Positions 28,318 through 40,318 of a DNA stretch of 64,000 nucleotides are shown piece after piece. This DNA is from Undaria pinnatifida. Its lineage: Eukaryota; Sar; Phaeophyceae; Laminariales; Alariaceae. The position numbers and the translations under genes were made by a program. Under the pieces are notes generated by a model. It searched no databases. It was not told where the DNA came from and saw nothing but the letters and a program-made list of their open reading frames with translations. Positions within the stretch are counted from its first letter, which is position 1. Each line of letters begins with the position of its first letter. The stretch covers positions 21,360,203 to 21,424,202 of the forward strand of contig JABAKD010000023.1 in the NCBI GenBank assembly GCA_012845835.1, read 5' to 3'.

Positions 28318-28815
28318 CAACACGGCTTTTGACCCTTCTCTCGGATACTCCACAGCCAAAGTGGTGTTATTCTGGCAGCCCCCATCCTATTTTCCACCGT
28401 GGTCCCCTTCGTCGTTTGCCGTGGACGACGTACCATACTCTTGCGCAGAGCAGTACAGGATGGCCGAAAAGACCAAGTTTTTGGAAGACCATCGAACATT
28501 GGGGTCGTCGCCTCGTCCAAGCACACGCAAACGCATCGGTCGAGGCGTGCGCAACTTTGACTCCGCTGTTGGGGACAGGGAGAAGCAAAACGCCGTGTCA
28601 CCTGGCACCTACGCCAAATTCACGCAGAATCCAGCCATAAAGAATCACCTTTTGAGCTCTGACAACAAGATTCTGGCTGAATCCAGGCCTCTGAACCCAG
28701 TGTGGGGCATTGGTCTCCGGGCGGATGGTCCCAGGGCCAACACCCCATGCCAGGGGAGAGGAAAAACTTGCTCGGTGAGGCACTTTCTGCCGTTCGCGAA
28801 GCTATTCGCGACAAT
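28318..28815 (+). pseudogene. NADAR domain of element 2, degenerate
   Basis: In frame with the linker from 27827 it retains VLFWQPPS, VDDVPYSCAEQYRMAEK, KRIGRGVRNFDSAV, YAKFTQNPAIKNHLL and VWGIGLRAD. It has lost the Trp of the AVW block (AVGDREK) and the Asp of the SPLD block (RPLNPVW), and the WRGKNLLGEA block is frame-changed, reappearing in another frame. It is therefore unlikely to be active. Beyond it the sequence runs straight into the HPASPSRF segment that precedes protease, showing the pre-MITE junction. Confidence 0.82.
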
Positions 28816-29019
28816 GAGACCGGGTCGGCGCACCCGGCCTCCCCTAGTCGGTTCCGCACCTGCACTGCGAATGCAAGAACCAAAACATTTCGTCCGCGCC
28901 GCAACCGGGCCGTTAACAGCGGCTAGCGCTCGCAAAACTTCTCCTTCGGCGTTTCCGACCTATTTCTCGGGCGCGTTGGCCAATTCAAAGAAATGGAGTT
29001 TTGGAGATAGCTTCTGGCG

Positions 29020-29535
29020 TTGGCCCTGACCTTGAGGTATCAGAACACGGCCCAGGTATCAGAACACGGCCCCTGTCTCGTCAAGGGTACTGTGACGCTG
29101 GATGACGTTTTGTTTACTATAAAAATCGCGTATATCAGTCGAGCAACGCTCGACTCGGAGAGGCACTGGAGTCCTCTAGATTTGGCGACCGGCAGCACTG
29201 TTTGGGCTCCCAAACGCATTCGAGGGTACTGTGGGGAACAAAGTTCCGCATATCCTCCGGCCACAAGACACAGGCGAGCATTGGCAAAGTGGGGACCCTC
29301 AATGCACGAGTCCAGCGGTAGCTTGAGTTCGTCACCCCGTTCGATCACACATTCGAGTTCCGCAAAGGCAGCACCAACGGCATCGCCGATTTTCCTGGCC
29401 CGTTTTCCAGAGCCTGCTACGGAGTACAACCGCAGTGGCTTGACAAACTTCAACCCCGTGCGGTTGACAAGCCCCAACCCCGTTGGAGATAGCGGTATCT
29501 ACCTCCTACGGGCCCGCAGGCTGCGCGCTCCCTCC
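29020..29535 (+). pseudogene. Protease N-flank fused to RNase H by deletion, element 2
   Basis: The pre-protease peptide (EHGPCLVKGTVTLDD) jumps at about 29118-29131 into AYISRATLDSERHW of RNase H. The protease active site, all of RT and the first RNase H aspartate are missing (element 1 coordinates about 8735 to 6655). RNase H then degenerates. Confidence 0.8.
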
Positions 29536-29539
29536 TCGC

Positions 29540-29740
29540 CGATCCCAGGGGTCGGCTTGGGTGGACTCGCGCCCTCGCCGAAAGCACTATCTTGGGTGGG
29601 CTCGTGCCCCACACCGAAAGCACTGCTTTGGGTGGACTCGAACCCCTCGCTGAAAGCACTGTCTCGGGTGGGCTCGTGCCCCGCACTGAACATGCTGCCT
29701 TGGGTGGGCTCCTCCCTCTCACCTCTACCGCGTTTCACTT
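29540..29740 (+). repeat. 36 bp minisatellite in the pol spacer of element 2
   Basis: About five units of TTGGGTGG(A/G)CTCG..CCC..C(C/T)GAAAGCACT encode a 12-residue repeat (WVGSCPTPKALL-like). Elements 1 and 3 have only about two units at the same place (LGGLMPRTE). Confidence 0.8.
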
Positions 29741-30469
29741 TTTTCGCGCACACGAGCCACGTATAAGGATTGATGGCCTTTCTGCTTCTCCGGGGAGATT
29801 CGTCGCTCGTGTTTCTGCCTCCGTCGCCACTACCGAAGGCCGTACCGGCCACGGGTCGATTTCACCTGCCGCTGACACCGTTTTCGCTTCGGTTTTTGCC
29901 ATACCCATCGAGGACGGCACGGGCTCCGCAAAAGCCCTGGCTGCAGCGACGCCCATCGCACAGCCGACTTATCTATCCCGGCATTTTTTACAGGAGACGG
30001 CCCCGGCCACGACCACCTGTTCGACTGTGTCCGTCTCCGCCATGCTCGGCACTCCAGCCCCTCCGCCGTCGACGACGCGCCGACGAACAGCGACAACAAC
30101 GAGTAATGCACCCCCGCTGTAGATTATGGATTCGGGCCCGGCGGGGCCCCTCGGCCATCTTCCAGACGAGGTACAACCCCGTCGCGAGTCCCACGGCCGC
30201 GGCCGACCCCTTTAACCGCCGCGAACCCTGCTCTTGCCTACTCGCCAGTCCGCACGGTGCCACTACCGTCCGACCGCGACCACGCAGAGCCTATATGGGA
30301 ACTCCTCTCTTACGGCTCACGCCTTCTCCTGGTGACACGCCGACTGCATATACAAGGTCGGACGCCCTCGGCAACGTTGCTGAATTGCGGTTCGTTGATT
30401 CCGTCGCGGGTTATTTACATGACGATTGGAAGCGAGAGCAACACGCTGAGCCGACGTGCCACGCCATGA

Positions 30470-31575
30470 TGCGTTATGTTTCTACCGGCCGGCCATCGGT
30501 CCTGCCGCCCGATTGCTTGGCGTGCTACCTCTCGCACAATCGTCCATCCCTCTCAGACCAAGGAGTTGGCGGATAAGGGTCGACTACATACAACCGACGA
30601 CGACATCGTCCTACTCGTCCGTAACCCGACACTGCCGCCAACAAGGTCTGACAAACCCAAGTCTGCGGGGCACGTTGCTTGCGTGCTAAACAACGAGCCA
30701 GTTCGCATCTACGTTACCCTGCTCATGCGCCCTTGGATCATGCAAGCTTGTCACTTGACGGCCTCTCGTCACCCTGGCACCACGCGCACGTTGCGCAGGC
30801 TGGAACGTTTCCATTGGTGGGCTGGCATGAATGTGTGCACCCGGTGGTTGCTTCGCCATTGCTTGAAATGACAAGCGCGGAAAACCCCACGGCTGACTGT
30901 CCGCTGGCCCATCATCACAATGCCTCTGCCGGAAGGTCCAGAAGTCGCCGTCAGTGTTGACTACTTCGGGCCCCTTCCGGTCACACCAGGAAGCAACATC
31001 TACATCCTGCTGTTGACCGATCGCTTCAGTCGTTGGGCAGACATGTTCCCCGTCACTGCCGCTGAGTTCACCGTGGAGGATACAGCCAATATCCTGGTGA
31101 ACCAATACATCCCCTTGTGGGGGTGCCCGCGCACCATACTCTCGGAAAATGGACTGCAGTTCTGCTCCAAGCTTTCACAAGCTGTATATCAGCTGTTGGG
31201 TGTACACAAGCTTGCTACAATCTCCTATCATCCCAACTGTAACGGGGGCGTTGAGCGGGTAAATCACCCTATGGCACGAATGCTGGCTATGGTCGTCAAC
31301 GAGCGACAAGACGATTGGGACTTACATCTGCCCCACGTAGAACTCGCTTACAACAACTCCGTCAGCGCGGCGACGGGTCTGGCGCCCAACCAGGTCCACA
31401 TGGACAGACTCCCACGGCTCCTCCTGACGGTTTTCGACCGCACTGGTGTCGTGAGACACCAGAGTCTGGCCTGTGACCACCTGGCTTATTGTGACTTGGC
31501 CACCAACCGGCAAAAGCGCGCAAACGACATTGTCCGCTCACACCACGCCCGCACCGTTCCCATGTTAACCGCATA
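30470..31575 (+). pseudogene. Integrase of element 2, broken
   Basis: The zinc-binding region and DDE core are recognisable. The second Cys of the C-x2-C pair has become TGA (30869-30871). The core keeps SVDYFGPL and GGVERVNH but the middle Asp is Glu (SENG, GAA at 31145-31147), as in element 3. The frame ends in a stop at about 31574 after lost sequence. Confidence 0.85.
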
Positions 31576-31599
31576 ACTCCGCCCTCGCCGACGCGCTGC

Positions 31600-32612
31600 G
31601 TCCAGCACCTAACTTCACTGTGGGTGGTTGTCCATGGGTATACAATTCGGCCTCTACCATCCCCCAGGGTGTGAAGGCGAACACCGACGCCAAGGTGCCT
31701 AAGGCCAAACTCGCGCTTAACTGGACGGGACCGTACAAGGTCCTCGCCATCGGTCCCTGCTCCGCCGCCGAGACCTCGGACGACTCGCCGCTCGGGAGTA
31801 ACCTCCTCTATTTGGATCTCTCTTCCGACCTTCCCGGTTCGGACGCTCGTCGGCGTGTGGCCATCGAGCGCTGCAAACCCTGTGCCAACCCCCACGACAG
31901 CGGGGACATGCCCAAATACCTACCCGCGGGGCTGACACAGTATGTGCTCAATAAATTTTCCAAGAAGTCCCCGCCGTACCACATCATTCAAGACGACGTT
32001 TCGACTCCCCTCCAACGGCTGGAGGTGGAGCAGATCACTGGTCATCAGTCGGTACGGGGGCGAGGTGGCGTCATCGCGGTGCTATACAAGACGCATTGGG
32101 CGGGACTCTCCGAACCGTTCTGGGAGCGGGAAAAGGACCTTCACCTCTCCCGCCCCCACATCTTGCGTTATTGGGCCGGAACCCCGGACCAGCACCGCCA
32201 AACCAACCGCCTTTACCGCCGAATGCGGATCGGAGCGGCACAGCGTGAGCTCTCCCGCAACAACGGGGAACATTTCCTAGCGCCGGGCTACGCCTGTGTT
32301 CCCCGCGCCGATTGGCTCCGTCGCTACCACGACACAGTACTCCCTAAGGGAGCCCACTTTTGGTACAAGAAAGACGATGGTTTATGATGGCTTGGAAAAA
32401 TCAGCGCGAGCACTACCGAGGACAAGGTATACTTGGTCCGCTTCCTGGACGACCCGGGATCGATTAAACTTGCTCTTCCCCCGGCGCGCTACACGACTTC
32501 AACGGAAGCCGTACGAGGTTCTTGGTGCTTGCAAGTTCACATCGCCAGTGCGTTTCCTCGGGGGATCCAACGTAAGGTAGACGAATCTCGAGGCGCGGCC
32601 GTGGCCAGTTGA
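31600..32612 (+). pseudogene. Integrase C-terminus, chromodomain and reader-like tail of element 2
   Basis: Open from 31620 to a TGA at 32385-32387 that replaces the Trp codon of GLWWLGK. The chromodomain is present (WAGLSEPFWEREKDL, with Ser to Phe before Trp). The tail continues in frame to about 32612 (RGAAVAS end). Confidence 0.8.
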
Positions 32613-33508
32613 CTTCCAAGCCACCACCGTTCCTCGATAGTTCTTCATTTGTTTTTAGTTATGAGTTTTGCGTCTTTGTCTTTGGGTTGTTTGTAGTGTC
32701 CTCAGAGTCTTCGTCAAGTTTTGGGGCGGTTCTTCCATTTATTTTTCTTTCTGTCCATCCGAACCCCCTGCTCAGTGCCGGGTCAGGGTTCAGGTAAAAC
32801 GTCGCTATCTGAGGCGCAGGGCTGTCACCTTTTTGTCATTGTTCAATTTCGCCCCGCCGACGCCCTCCTCAGCCCAGAGCGGGGGGGCGACCAGGGTACC
32901 CTGTTAGCGCGTAACGTGGTACTGGGCTATGTACGGGTCTGTGTGTCATATTTTATGTTTTGTGTGTTGTATTTGTTCTGCTTTGTTTTTTTCGTCTAAA
33001 CACTTCCTCCCCTAGCGGGGCTGTAGGTGTTGCCACCTTCCATCCTGGGTATTTGTCGTTTCCTCGGCTAACCCCCCGCCTTGCCGACGGCCCGCGGGAG
33101 TTTTTTTCGCATGACTTCTCCCTTGTGTTAGCGCCTGTGTTCCCCCCCATATCGACGAGGGCTCGCCTCGCCATAGTACCTTTTCTGTGGTTGGTTTGCC
33201 GTAGAGCCTTTCCTGCCCCCCCCGCCACACCGGCGACATGCGGCAGATTCTAGAGCCTTTTCTGCCCCCCCCCGCCACATCGGCGGCATGCGGCAGGTTT
33301 TTGATGGGTGGCTATTTCATTGTTGTAGGGTCCTCGTTTCTTTCTACTGCTTTTCTTCGCGTGTTTCTGGCTCCATAGCCAGACGGTTGGAGGTGTGGGA
33401 GTGGGTTTTGAGGAGCCGCATCTTCGACTCATGGTCTAGTTTGTAGAACCGGGAGTTTCCCCGAATCTCCCATATTTCTGCATATGCGACTCATCAAAGG
33501 TGGGCAGG
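32613..33508 (+). other. 3' untranslated region of element 2
   Basis: Homologous to 2407-3268 and 60156-61011, including the duplicated CCGCCACA(C/T)CGGCGGCATG unit. Confidence 0.7.
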
Positions 33509-33775
33509 TGTTAAGATACGGCCTCGAAAGACCTGTTATTTTCCGAATTTGAGATTATTTGGATGGGTTTCGTATGATAAGGTTGGCGGTTTATATTCGG
33601 GGAAGTTAGGAATTAGATCGGAGGCACGTGCCTCCGATCTCAGAAGCTATCCCGAGCTCTGGTGGAAACGAATAAAGCTACATCTCTACGAAGGAACGAA
33701 AGTGAGTACTCTCCGAGGACCTGCTCAATTGGCAGACCTGCAGGGGGCACCCTGTGTACCAGCATTAATTTAACA
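33509..33775 (+). repeat. 3' LTR of element 2 (267 bp)
   Basis: Starts TGTTAAGATACGG and ends AATTTAACA. Contains the 26 bp palindrome (33615-33640, with CACGTG at its centre) and AATAAA just after it. No second LTR is found upstream of 27420. Confidence 0.88.
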
Positions 33776-34220
33776 TGGAGCTCTGCTCGCGAAGCTCAGA
33801 TGACGACAGGTGACGACGAATTTTCGTGCAGAAGGAGCTGTGGTCGCGAAGCGCAGGTGACGACGAAGCTCTGTCGAAGATGGAGCTCTGAAAAAGGTGG
33901 ATCTCTGGGCTTGAAGCTCGGGTGACGACGAAGCTCTGGTGAAAGGTGGAACTCCGGTAAACGTGGAGCTCTGGTCGCGAAGCTCAGGTAACGGCGAAGC
34001 TCAGGTGGCGATGGAACTCTGGTGGCAAAGCTCTGGTGACGACGAAGCCCTGGTGAAAGGTGGAATTAGGTGGAGCTCTGGTCGCGAAGCTCAGGTGACG
34101 ACGAAGCTCAGGTGACGATGGAGCTCTGGTGACAAAGCTCAGGTGACGACGAAACTCACGTGACGATGGAGCTCTGGTGGCAAAGCTCAGGTGACGATGA
34201 AGCTCTGGTCGCGGTGTTCG
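33776..34220 (+). repeat. Minisatellite of ~48 bp built from ~16 bp subunits
   Basis: GAAGCTCAGGTGACGACGAA and GGAGCTCTGGT(C/G) variants alternate for about 440 bases right after element 2. On the minus strand they encode a 16-residue repeat (SSPELRRHLSFATRAP), a by-product of the period. Confidence 0.8.
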
Positions 34221-34619
34221 CGCGGCAGGGGGGGGGTGTCGATGATCTTGGAAGTGTAGCCACAGGTACTGGTGAGAAGAACCGTAGTCGGAAGGGCAGT
34301 CCACAGTTTTCAGCGGCGGCTGTGGAACGATGACGGCTCCGGGAAAATAATGGTCCGACGAAGGATGAGGAGGGCCAAAAAGGGATGCGCCAATGGTGGG
34401 CGCTGGGGAGAACGAAGGATGGCCTGAAAGCCGACCCAGGAGGAGCACCAGCGTCCTCGGCGCCTTTCTCGGAGCTGACTGGCGAACCGGAGGCGATGTC
34501 ATGGGCCGAAATAGACCCGCCGGAGGTTTTGGCGCGGAGAAGGGGTCGACGGATTGTTTTGGTATGGTCCGCAACGGTGAGTTGCCGAAAGTATTTCCAG
34601 CGAAACGTGGTGCATGGGG

Positions 34620-35130
34620 CAGGAGGGAGGGGGTTTGAGCCCACCCAAGTCAATGCCTAACAGGAAGGGTGCACGGTTTGCGCGTCGCCGGTAGATGGGG
34701 CGGATAATGATGGCGGGTCGAAAGGGAGGGGGAACTAGTCCACCCAAAATGATACCCGGGATGGGATGCTGACATCTTTCGACGAAGGCAGCGAAGAAGC
34801 CGTGCAAGGGTCCAATTTCTGGCTAAAAAGGTCCCATACGTACCAGGCTCGGGAGGTTCATGAGCCCGAGGCAAAAAAGATAACAAACTCGGAAAAAGAG
34901 GGCGGCGGAATGGTAGAGGTGGGTCGTAGAGGAGAGGTAGCGAGCCCACCCAAACCGATAGTCGGTTCGAAACGCTCATACCCGGAAAAAAAAAATTAAC
35001 TCGAACTCAGAAAATGGGAGCAGCGGGATGTGGTGGTGGGTTGGGAGGGACAGGGGAATGAGCCCACCTAAGCCGATGCTCGGCTCGGAGAGGTCATAAC
35101 CGGAAAGGAACAAAAGCACAGGTTCAGATG
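34620..35130 (-). repeat. Degenerate ~100-118 bp tandem repeats
   Basis: GAGCCCACC(C/T)AA..CGAT..CGG landmarks at about 34637, 34735, 34941 and 35059. On the minus strand these give LGGL-type peptides reminiscent of the pol spacer, which may be coincidence. Confidence 0.45.
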
Positions 35131-36700
35131 GTAAACCTATAGGAATGTGAGGGTAGGGGGGGGGTGGCGACAGTGGCGTCACAGAGATGCCTTCAGGGAC
35201 GGGTAGGGGTTGCCTAGGTTCAGGTGGTGAGTTGTCGAGATAAAAGGGGGGTGGCGGTATTGGTGTCGGATGGGAATTTGCGACCGTTGGGTTGGAGGGG
35301 AACTGTTCGGTGTTCACCGGCAACGGAAACAGAATCAGTCGATGGTCGTCCGTGGTTGTGTCGTCGTAGAAAGCTGAAGGGCCGTTGGTCGCAAGGATAC
35401 GGTTAATTGGGGGGTAGCTCAGGAGCTGGGTCGGGAGCGATAAACCGCGGGTTTGTTGTGATTGGGGAAAACCAGGGCACGCTGGTGGGTAAACGGAAAA
35501 GTTGGCCGGGAGGTTCCGTTGGTGGCCCGGTATAGGCGGGATGGTTTGGGCCAGGGTAGCCGTGAAAAGGGGGCGGTAGGGGTTCCATCGTTTGTCGAAA
35601 TGTTAACTAACCAAACTTTGAGCGGGAGGGCGGTTGCTTCCTCCAGAGGTTCGACGGAGACCGGAGCAATGCGGCTCTGTGGTAACACGTCGAGGTGGAG
35701 AACGGCTTGGGGGATTCGGCAGGTGCGCCTCGGTGGCAATGGAGGGGGCCGGGACAGAGGTTTTCCGTGGAAACCGGTCGCGTTGAAGGGGGGGGCGCGG
35801 CAGAGTTGTTCTGTCGCGTTGGAAAGGGTCGGAACGAGGTCGGTAGCAAGAGGGTTCAGTGAGAAATGCCGAACAGAAAGGGGATGACTCGTTTGCAACG
35901 CGGCGGGTTAGGAGGAAAAGGCGGCTGCCAACCGAATAAAGCGGTTATTGCTTCTGCCTATGGATGGGATTGCCAGTCTCGGGTGTACCGTTGCCGAACC
36001 AAGAGATACAAACTGGGAGGGCGGTGGTAGATTTCGAGGGTCGTTGGGAGGTGGTAGGGGAATATTTTGCGGCGTTTGTCGGCCTCGGAACCATTATCCC
36101 GAGTAGGTAATGAAGGAGCTCCGGCGTTTGTTGGCCTCGGAACCAATGTCCATGGCTGGTCGTAGGAACGGTTCCGATACCTGGTCGAAGCCGGGTGAGC
36201 TACGGAGTCGTTGTGTCGCTCAAAAGGTCGGTCTCGGGCGATGTCGGAAAGTACTCCACACGGTGACAAGAAAAACCCGTAGAAGAAGAATCCAGAAGGG
36301 TAGCAGGGCTAAAGGTTGAACATCTCAGAAGAGGTAGTTCGGTGTAGGCTGGCTGCGGTGAGCCGCCAAGCAGTGGTCAGCTGCGGCTGTCTGTAAGACT
36401 GTCGCGTCGCGATGGCGAGGGTGCAGCTGGCTGATCTAGAAAAAGAGCCGGCTAGGTCCACCTGATCGCAAAGGGAGTCTCGGTATTGTATCACCGAGGC
36501 TCTGGAAGGGTCTCCGTGAATGGCGTTTAATATGAAGCGTGCGGATAACACTTGAGTAAAAACATCCAGAGCCACCACCACCACCTCAACACTCACACCC
36601 TTCCCACCCCCTGGGGCCACGCTCTTCCCACCGTCTGGGGCAAACGGCCGCGACACACCTCAAATGCGAAACGAGTTGAAAGCATGAGACACCGTAACGA
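35131..36700. other. Stretch without recognised gene
   Basis: G/T-rich plus strand with short duplications (for example CGGCGTTTGT(C/T)GGCCTCGGAACC at about 36068 and 36120). No domain recognised on either strand. The MULE may begin somewhere at the right end, but I see no terminal inverted repeat. Confidence 0.4.
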
Positions 36701-38734
36701 AATAGAGTTAGTGCGTGGCATGTCGTCTCGTGGTATGTCGTTGCGGGTTGTCTTTGCCGGAATTAGTTAAAGCTGAATACGAATATGCACACATCTGTTC
36801 CTGTCTCATATGTTCCTGTCTTGTTCATGGAAAAAAATTACTGAAGCAGGTCACTCTCAGGCACGCCAATAGTCACGCCCACCCCTCGTTGCGAAACTTG
36901 AAGCTCGAGCTCAACGACGCCATTGACCGCGAGGCTATGGCGGTGAAAGTGCAGCTGGCTGGAAAGCTCACAGGGGAGATGCAGGGACAAGTGGTAAAGC
37001 TGACTGGTGAGTAAGCAAGACCGCAACAGCAGAACGAATATGTTGTCATAGATGTCGTACTCAATGCCAACGAACATTTAGGCAGCACCCATCAAGTTGT
37101 TGTCCCCCTTCTTGCCGTTAGGTTTTGACGAGGATGTCTCATGTCGTCTCATGTCGTTGTCATGTTTTCACGTTTTACCAGCTGGGGGCATGACGCCCAA
37201 CGCTATCGCGGTGGTACTGGAGAATTTGCACAATGAGCACGTGAACCGTCGCGCTATTCAAAACGCGGTGCAGGCGCAAACGGGAGGGGAGCAGGCGTTC
37301 TATGCTACCGATGTCTACGACGAGGTATGTGGTCAAGTGTGAGGTGACCCCCCCCCCCCCCCGGGCCGTTTGGAAACTCTAGGAGAGGTCTCCGCGGAAG
37401 TATCCCTGTGTGGGGGGGGTTCCAGGCTCGGCGTGTTAGAAGGACACTGCTATCCACATGCCCACTGAACTGACTGTGGTAAACCCGTTCTCACCAGCGG
37501 TGGCTTTGGTATGCAGGGGTTGGCATGGCAGCACAAACAACAACACGACCTATCATAGAAGCATACAAGAACATTATCGAAGGCCCGCAGACCGTCAAAT
37601 GCTTCAAACGTATTGCATTTGTTTTGATGTATCTCGTGGTGCACAGACGGGATACAATCATTGGGTATGCTTTGTCCGACTGCGCATGATCCAGAACTGG
37701 CTGTTTGTCATAAACCCAATACCCTTGCCGCCGCTTGTTTCCAAAAATTCACGCTCTTGGGTCCCAGGTGAAGAGGGAAACTGCGGTCGCGGAGTGTGCG
37801 AGGTGAAGCTTGACGAGGGAGGCCGACTGAGCCATATTTTCTGACAGACGAGGGAGCAGGTACGGACCCAGCGCTCGTAGTGTTCCAACCAGCAATCGGT
37901 GCCCATATGTCGCTGTTTTGCGTCAAGACCGACGGATGCGGCCATTTTGAAAGACGCATATGTCCCCTCAACCGCACCCGCAGGTATCTCTGTGGAATCG
38001 ATATGTGCATGTGGCGTTTTACGACGATACGGCCGTGAAAAACCGGTACCGTATGCCCATCGGTGTGTTCGCCGTCATCGACAATGACTTTCGGACGCGT
38101 ATCGTCGGCCAATCCATCGCAGCGGACACGACGACGGACACTTCCATCCGGATGTTGGAGAATGCCCTTGCGTCCCATCGCGGCAAGCAGCCGGGTATCT
38201 TCATCCAAAACGCCGATGCTGCTATGACGGGGGCAGTCCGACACGTTTTCCTGGATGCGACGGCCAGGCGTTGCTTGTGGCACCTGTACCAAAACATCCT
38301 CAAAGCTCTCTCCAAAGAATTGGGCTCCAGTATGTATGTGTGAACCGGTTTTGGTTGGGGCACGTACAAAATATGACGCATCGTTTATTGGTTTGACGGT
38401 CACTGGACTATGTTGCCTTTAATATTGACTCTCAAAACACACCCATTTACATTTTGACATACCAATTTGTTTTGGCTGTGCGACGGCATATAAATGCTGT
38501 CCCGAACCCAACTTCCTCCTCGCTGTTTTCCCACAGGCCTTCATGGGCGAGTTCAAGGTGGCTCGCCAGCAGACCTCCATGGCGAAGTTCGAGGAGAAAT
38601 TCAAGACCCTCACTGAGAAATACCCCAAGGCAGACCAATACATGGGGGTGATCTACGAAGACCGGACACGGTGGGCCGAGTACGTGTCCCCGCTAGCCTC
38701 CTCTGTGGGTTCGTGGACAACGTCAAGAGTTGAA

Positions 38735-38769
38735 GTTGTGTTTCTACGTACGTGAATGTTTTTCGCCAG
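38735..38769 (+). other. Possible 35-nt intron in the MULE gene
   Basis: GTTGTG..TTTTTCGCCAG is flanked by codons ..AGA GTT GAA and ACC ATG AGC. Removing it (35 nt, not a multiple of three) eliminates an in-frame TGA and yields RVE-TMSNLIAAW, matching the conserved order in MULE transposases. Both sides are phase 0. It is much shorter than the other introns in this gene (124-200 nt). Confidence 0.45.
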
Positions 38770-39257
38770 ACCATGAGCAACCTCATCGCTGCTTGGTCGG
38801 TAGTGTTGGGATCACGGGGGGAAATGTTGACGTTCATACAAGAGTCTTACATTGGCGTGGTATCGTGTTGCAAGTAAGTGTTGCTGTGCATACCAAAAAT
38901 ACTTTCGTGTTCGTGGTTGGTTCTTTGGTCCTTGGGCATACTCCGCTCACCGGCAACACCATAAATCAGTCAGCCCCGTTCCCTACGCCCCCCCCTGAAC
39001 CATGCTCGGCCATTCATGCACCTTTCCTGGCGGATGTATGGTTGGCTGTGTGATTTGATTCTTCTTCCGCGATATTCGTCTTCGGAGCGCAAGTCTTGTG
39101 CCCCCCCCATAATCGGCATGCTGTTCGTGGTTTTTACGGAGGAGGAAATGAAGGTGTCGCTCAACATCCGTTCCAAACCTCTCTCCGCATCGCTTTAACT
39201 CTCTCCGCATCGCTTTAAATGTTCGCACGTCTCGCTTTTCGGAACGTATCCTTGCAG

Positions 39258-40318
39258 GGCAAAACGCGCTGATCGAGGAGAAGTGCAATGCTCGCACGTC
39301 TCTCGTAGACGTCGCAACGTGCTTCACGGGCCTCGTCGACAACCAGCGTGACTCTGCAATGCTTTGTGACGCCGTTTAGCACCTGCCACCTGTTCGAATG
39401 GCCGTTCCGGCGACGACTGCGTTCAAGAGCGTGATGGAAGCCTCGGATTTCCCGATCGCCCTGTGGCGGCGGCGATTCATGGAGCAAGAGATGGGTGCGG
39501 CTATTCTGTACTACCAGCTGGGCGGGAAGGAGATCGATGGCCCGGAACGCGCGGAGGCGTTGAAACGCACTTTCGAGTACATCACCGAGAAGCTTTGCGA
39601 CGTCGTCTTCGTCTACCAGGTTTGCGAGTCACGCGACTCTCACACCTACACGTACCTCGTGACGCTCTTCTCCGATGGTAGCCACTTGTGTCAGTGCCGC
39701 ACATTCCAGGTCCCAGGGCTGTGCTGCCGCCATTTCTGGGCGGCCATGATTCACTCGCGACGCTTTCGATTCCACGTTGGGCTCCTACACGAGCACTGGC
39801 TGGCGGAGAAAGCGAGGGGCACACCAGAGGATGATTGGCCAACTGCTGCCACGCCTGAATGGATAGCGGCCGATCACCACGGAGGAGCAGCCGCAGGAAC
39901 GGATGGCTTCCAAGGAACAGCAGCTTCCAGCGTCGGCGGGGGGTGGAAGGCTTTCGTAGGGAGCAGCCAGACGGTCCAGATGGTTCTGCTAGACTTGCGG
40001 GAGAAGGGCCCAACCGAACAGGATAAGCAAGTGTTGTACGCCGATGTTTCCAAGACACTAGCGCTGACATGCAGTATTCTGTCTGACAGTTTCTCGCCTG
40101 AAGCCGCCAAAGCTCTGGTAAACGATTTTTACGCCTCCGTCCGTACCCAAGCACAGGCGCAGACGGGGGTAGGCGGGGTGGGAGGGTTGACAGCCTTCGT
40201 CGGGAACCTGAACACTCTTCGCCTGCCCCCTAGAGCAGGAATCTCAAGAAAACGTGGTGCGGCGGAAGGAAGGGGCACCAGGGCGGGTAGCAAAAGAACC
40301 GCCATTTCTGGGTCTTGA
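39258..40318 (+). pseudogene. 3' exon of the MULE transposase with SWIM zinc finger
   Basis: Begins after a TATCCTTGCAG acceptor. An in-frame TAG at 39377-39379 splits it, and downstream an ATG at 39398 opens 306 residues. The SWIM motif C-x-C-x(n)-C-x-H is CQCRTFQVPGLCCRH at about residue 111-125, preceded by HTYTYLVTLFSDGSHL. The C-terminus is Gly/Arg rich with basic clusters (RKRGAAEGRGTR) that could be a nuclear localisation signal. SWIM domains in MULEs bind DNA or protein. Confidence 0.8.

Larger units (their letters stand above)
27420..33775 (+). mobile_element. Decayed second copy of the NADAR retrotransposon (element 2)
   Basis: Co-linear with element 1 in the opposite orientation from the linker (homologous to about 10360) to the 3' LTR. 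It lacks LTR, leader and Gag on the left, where homology stops abruptly near 27420. Compared with element 1 it has a duplicated linker, a NADAR with lost key residues, a ~2.1 kb deletion from protease to mid-RNase H, an expanded 36 bp minisatellite in the spacer, several nonsense codons in integrase and the C-terminal region, and no MITE at the NADAR-protease junction. Non-autonomous. Confidence 0.9.
36715..40318 (+). pseudogene. MULE/FAR1-like transposase gene with introns, degenerate
   Basis: Spliced pieces in order: exon ending 37006 (contains SHAHPSL, then VKLT) joined with matching phase 1 to exon 37182-37324 (GGMTPNAIAVVLEN); a further exon probably from 37498; an exon ending at 37859 (CEVKLDEGGRLSHIF); intron 37860-37983 (124 nt, phase 0); exon 37984 to about 38330 with the DDE-like core (FYDDTAVKNRYRMPIGVFAV, then ADAAMTGAVRHVF and CLWHLYQN); exon 38537-38734 (FMGEFKVARQQ, SWTTSRVE); exon 38770-38873; and a last exon 39258-40318 with a SWIM zinc finger. 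This is the layout of Mutator-like/FAR1 transposases. An in-frame TGA at 37842-37844 replaces a probable Trp, and a TAG lies at 39377-39379, so the copy is probably dead. The usual second aspartate motif (TDxD) reads QNAD here. Confidence 0.8.
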
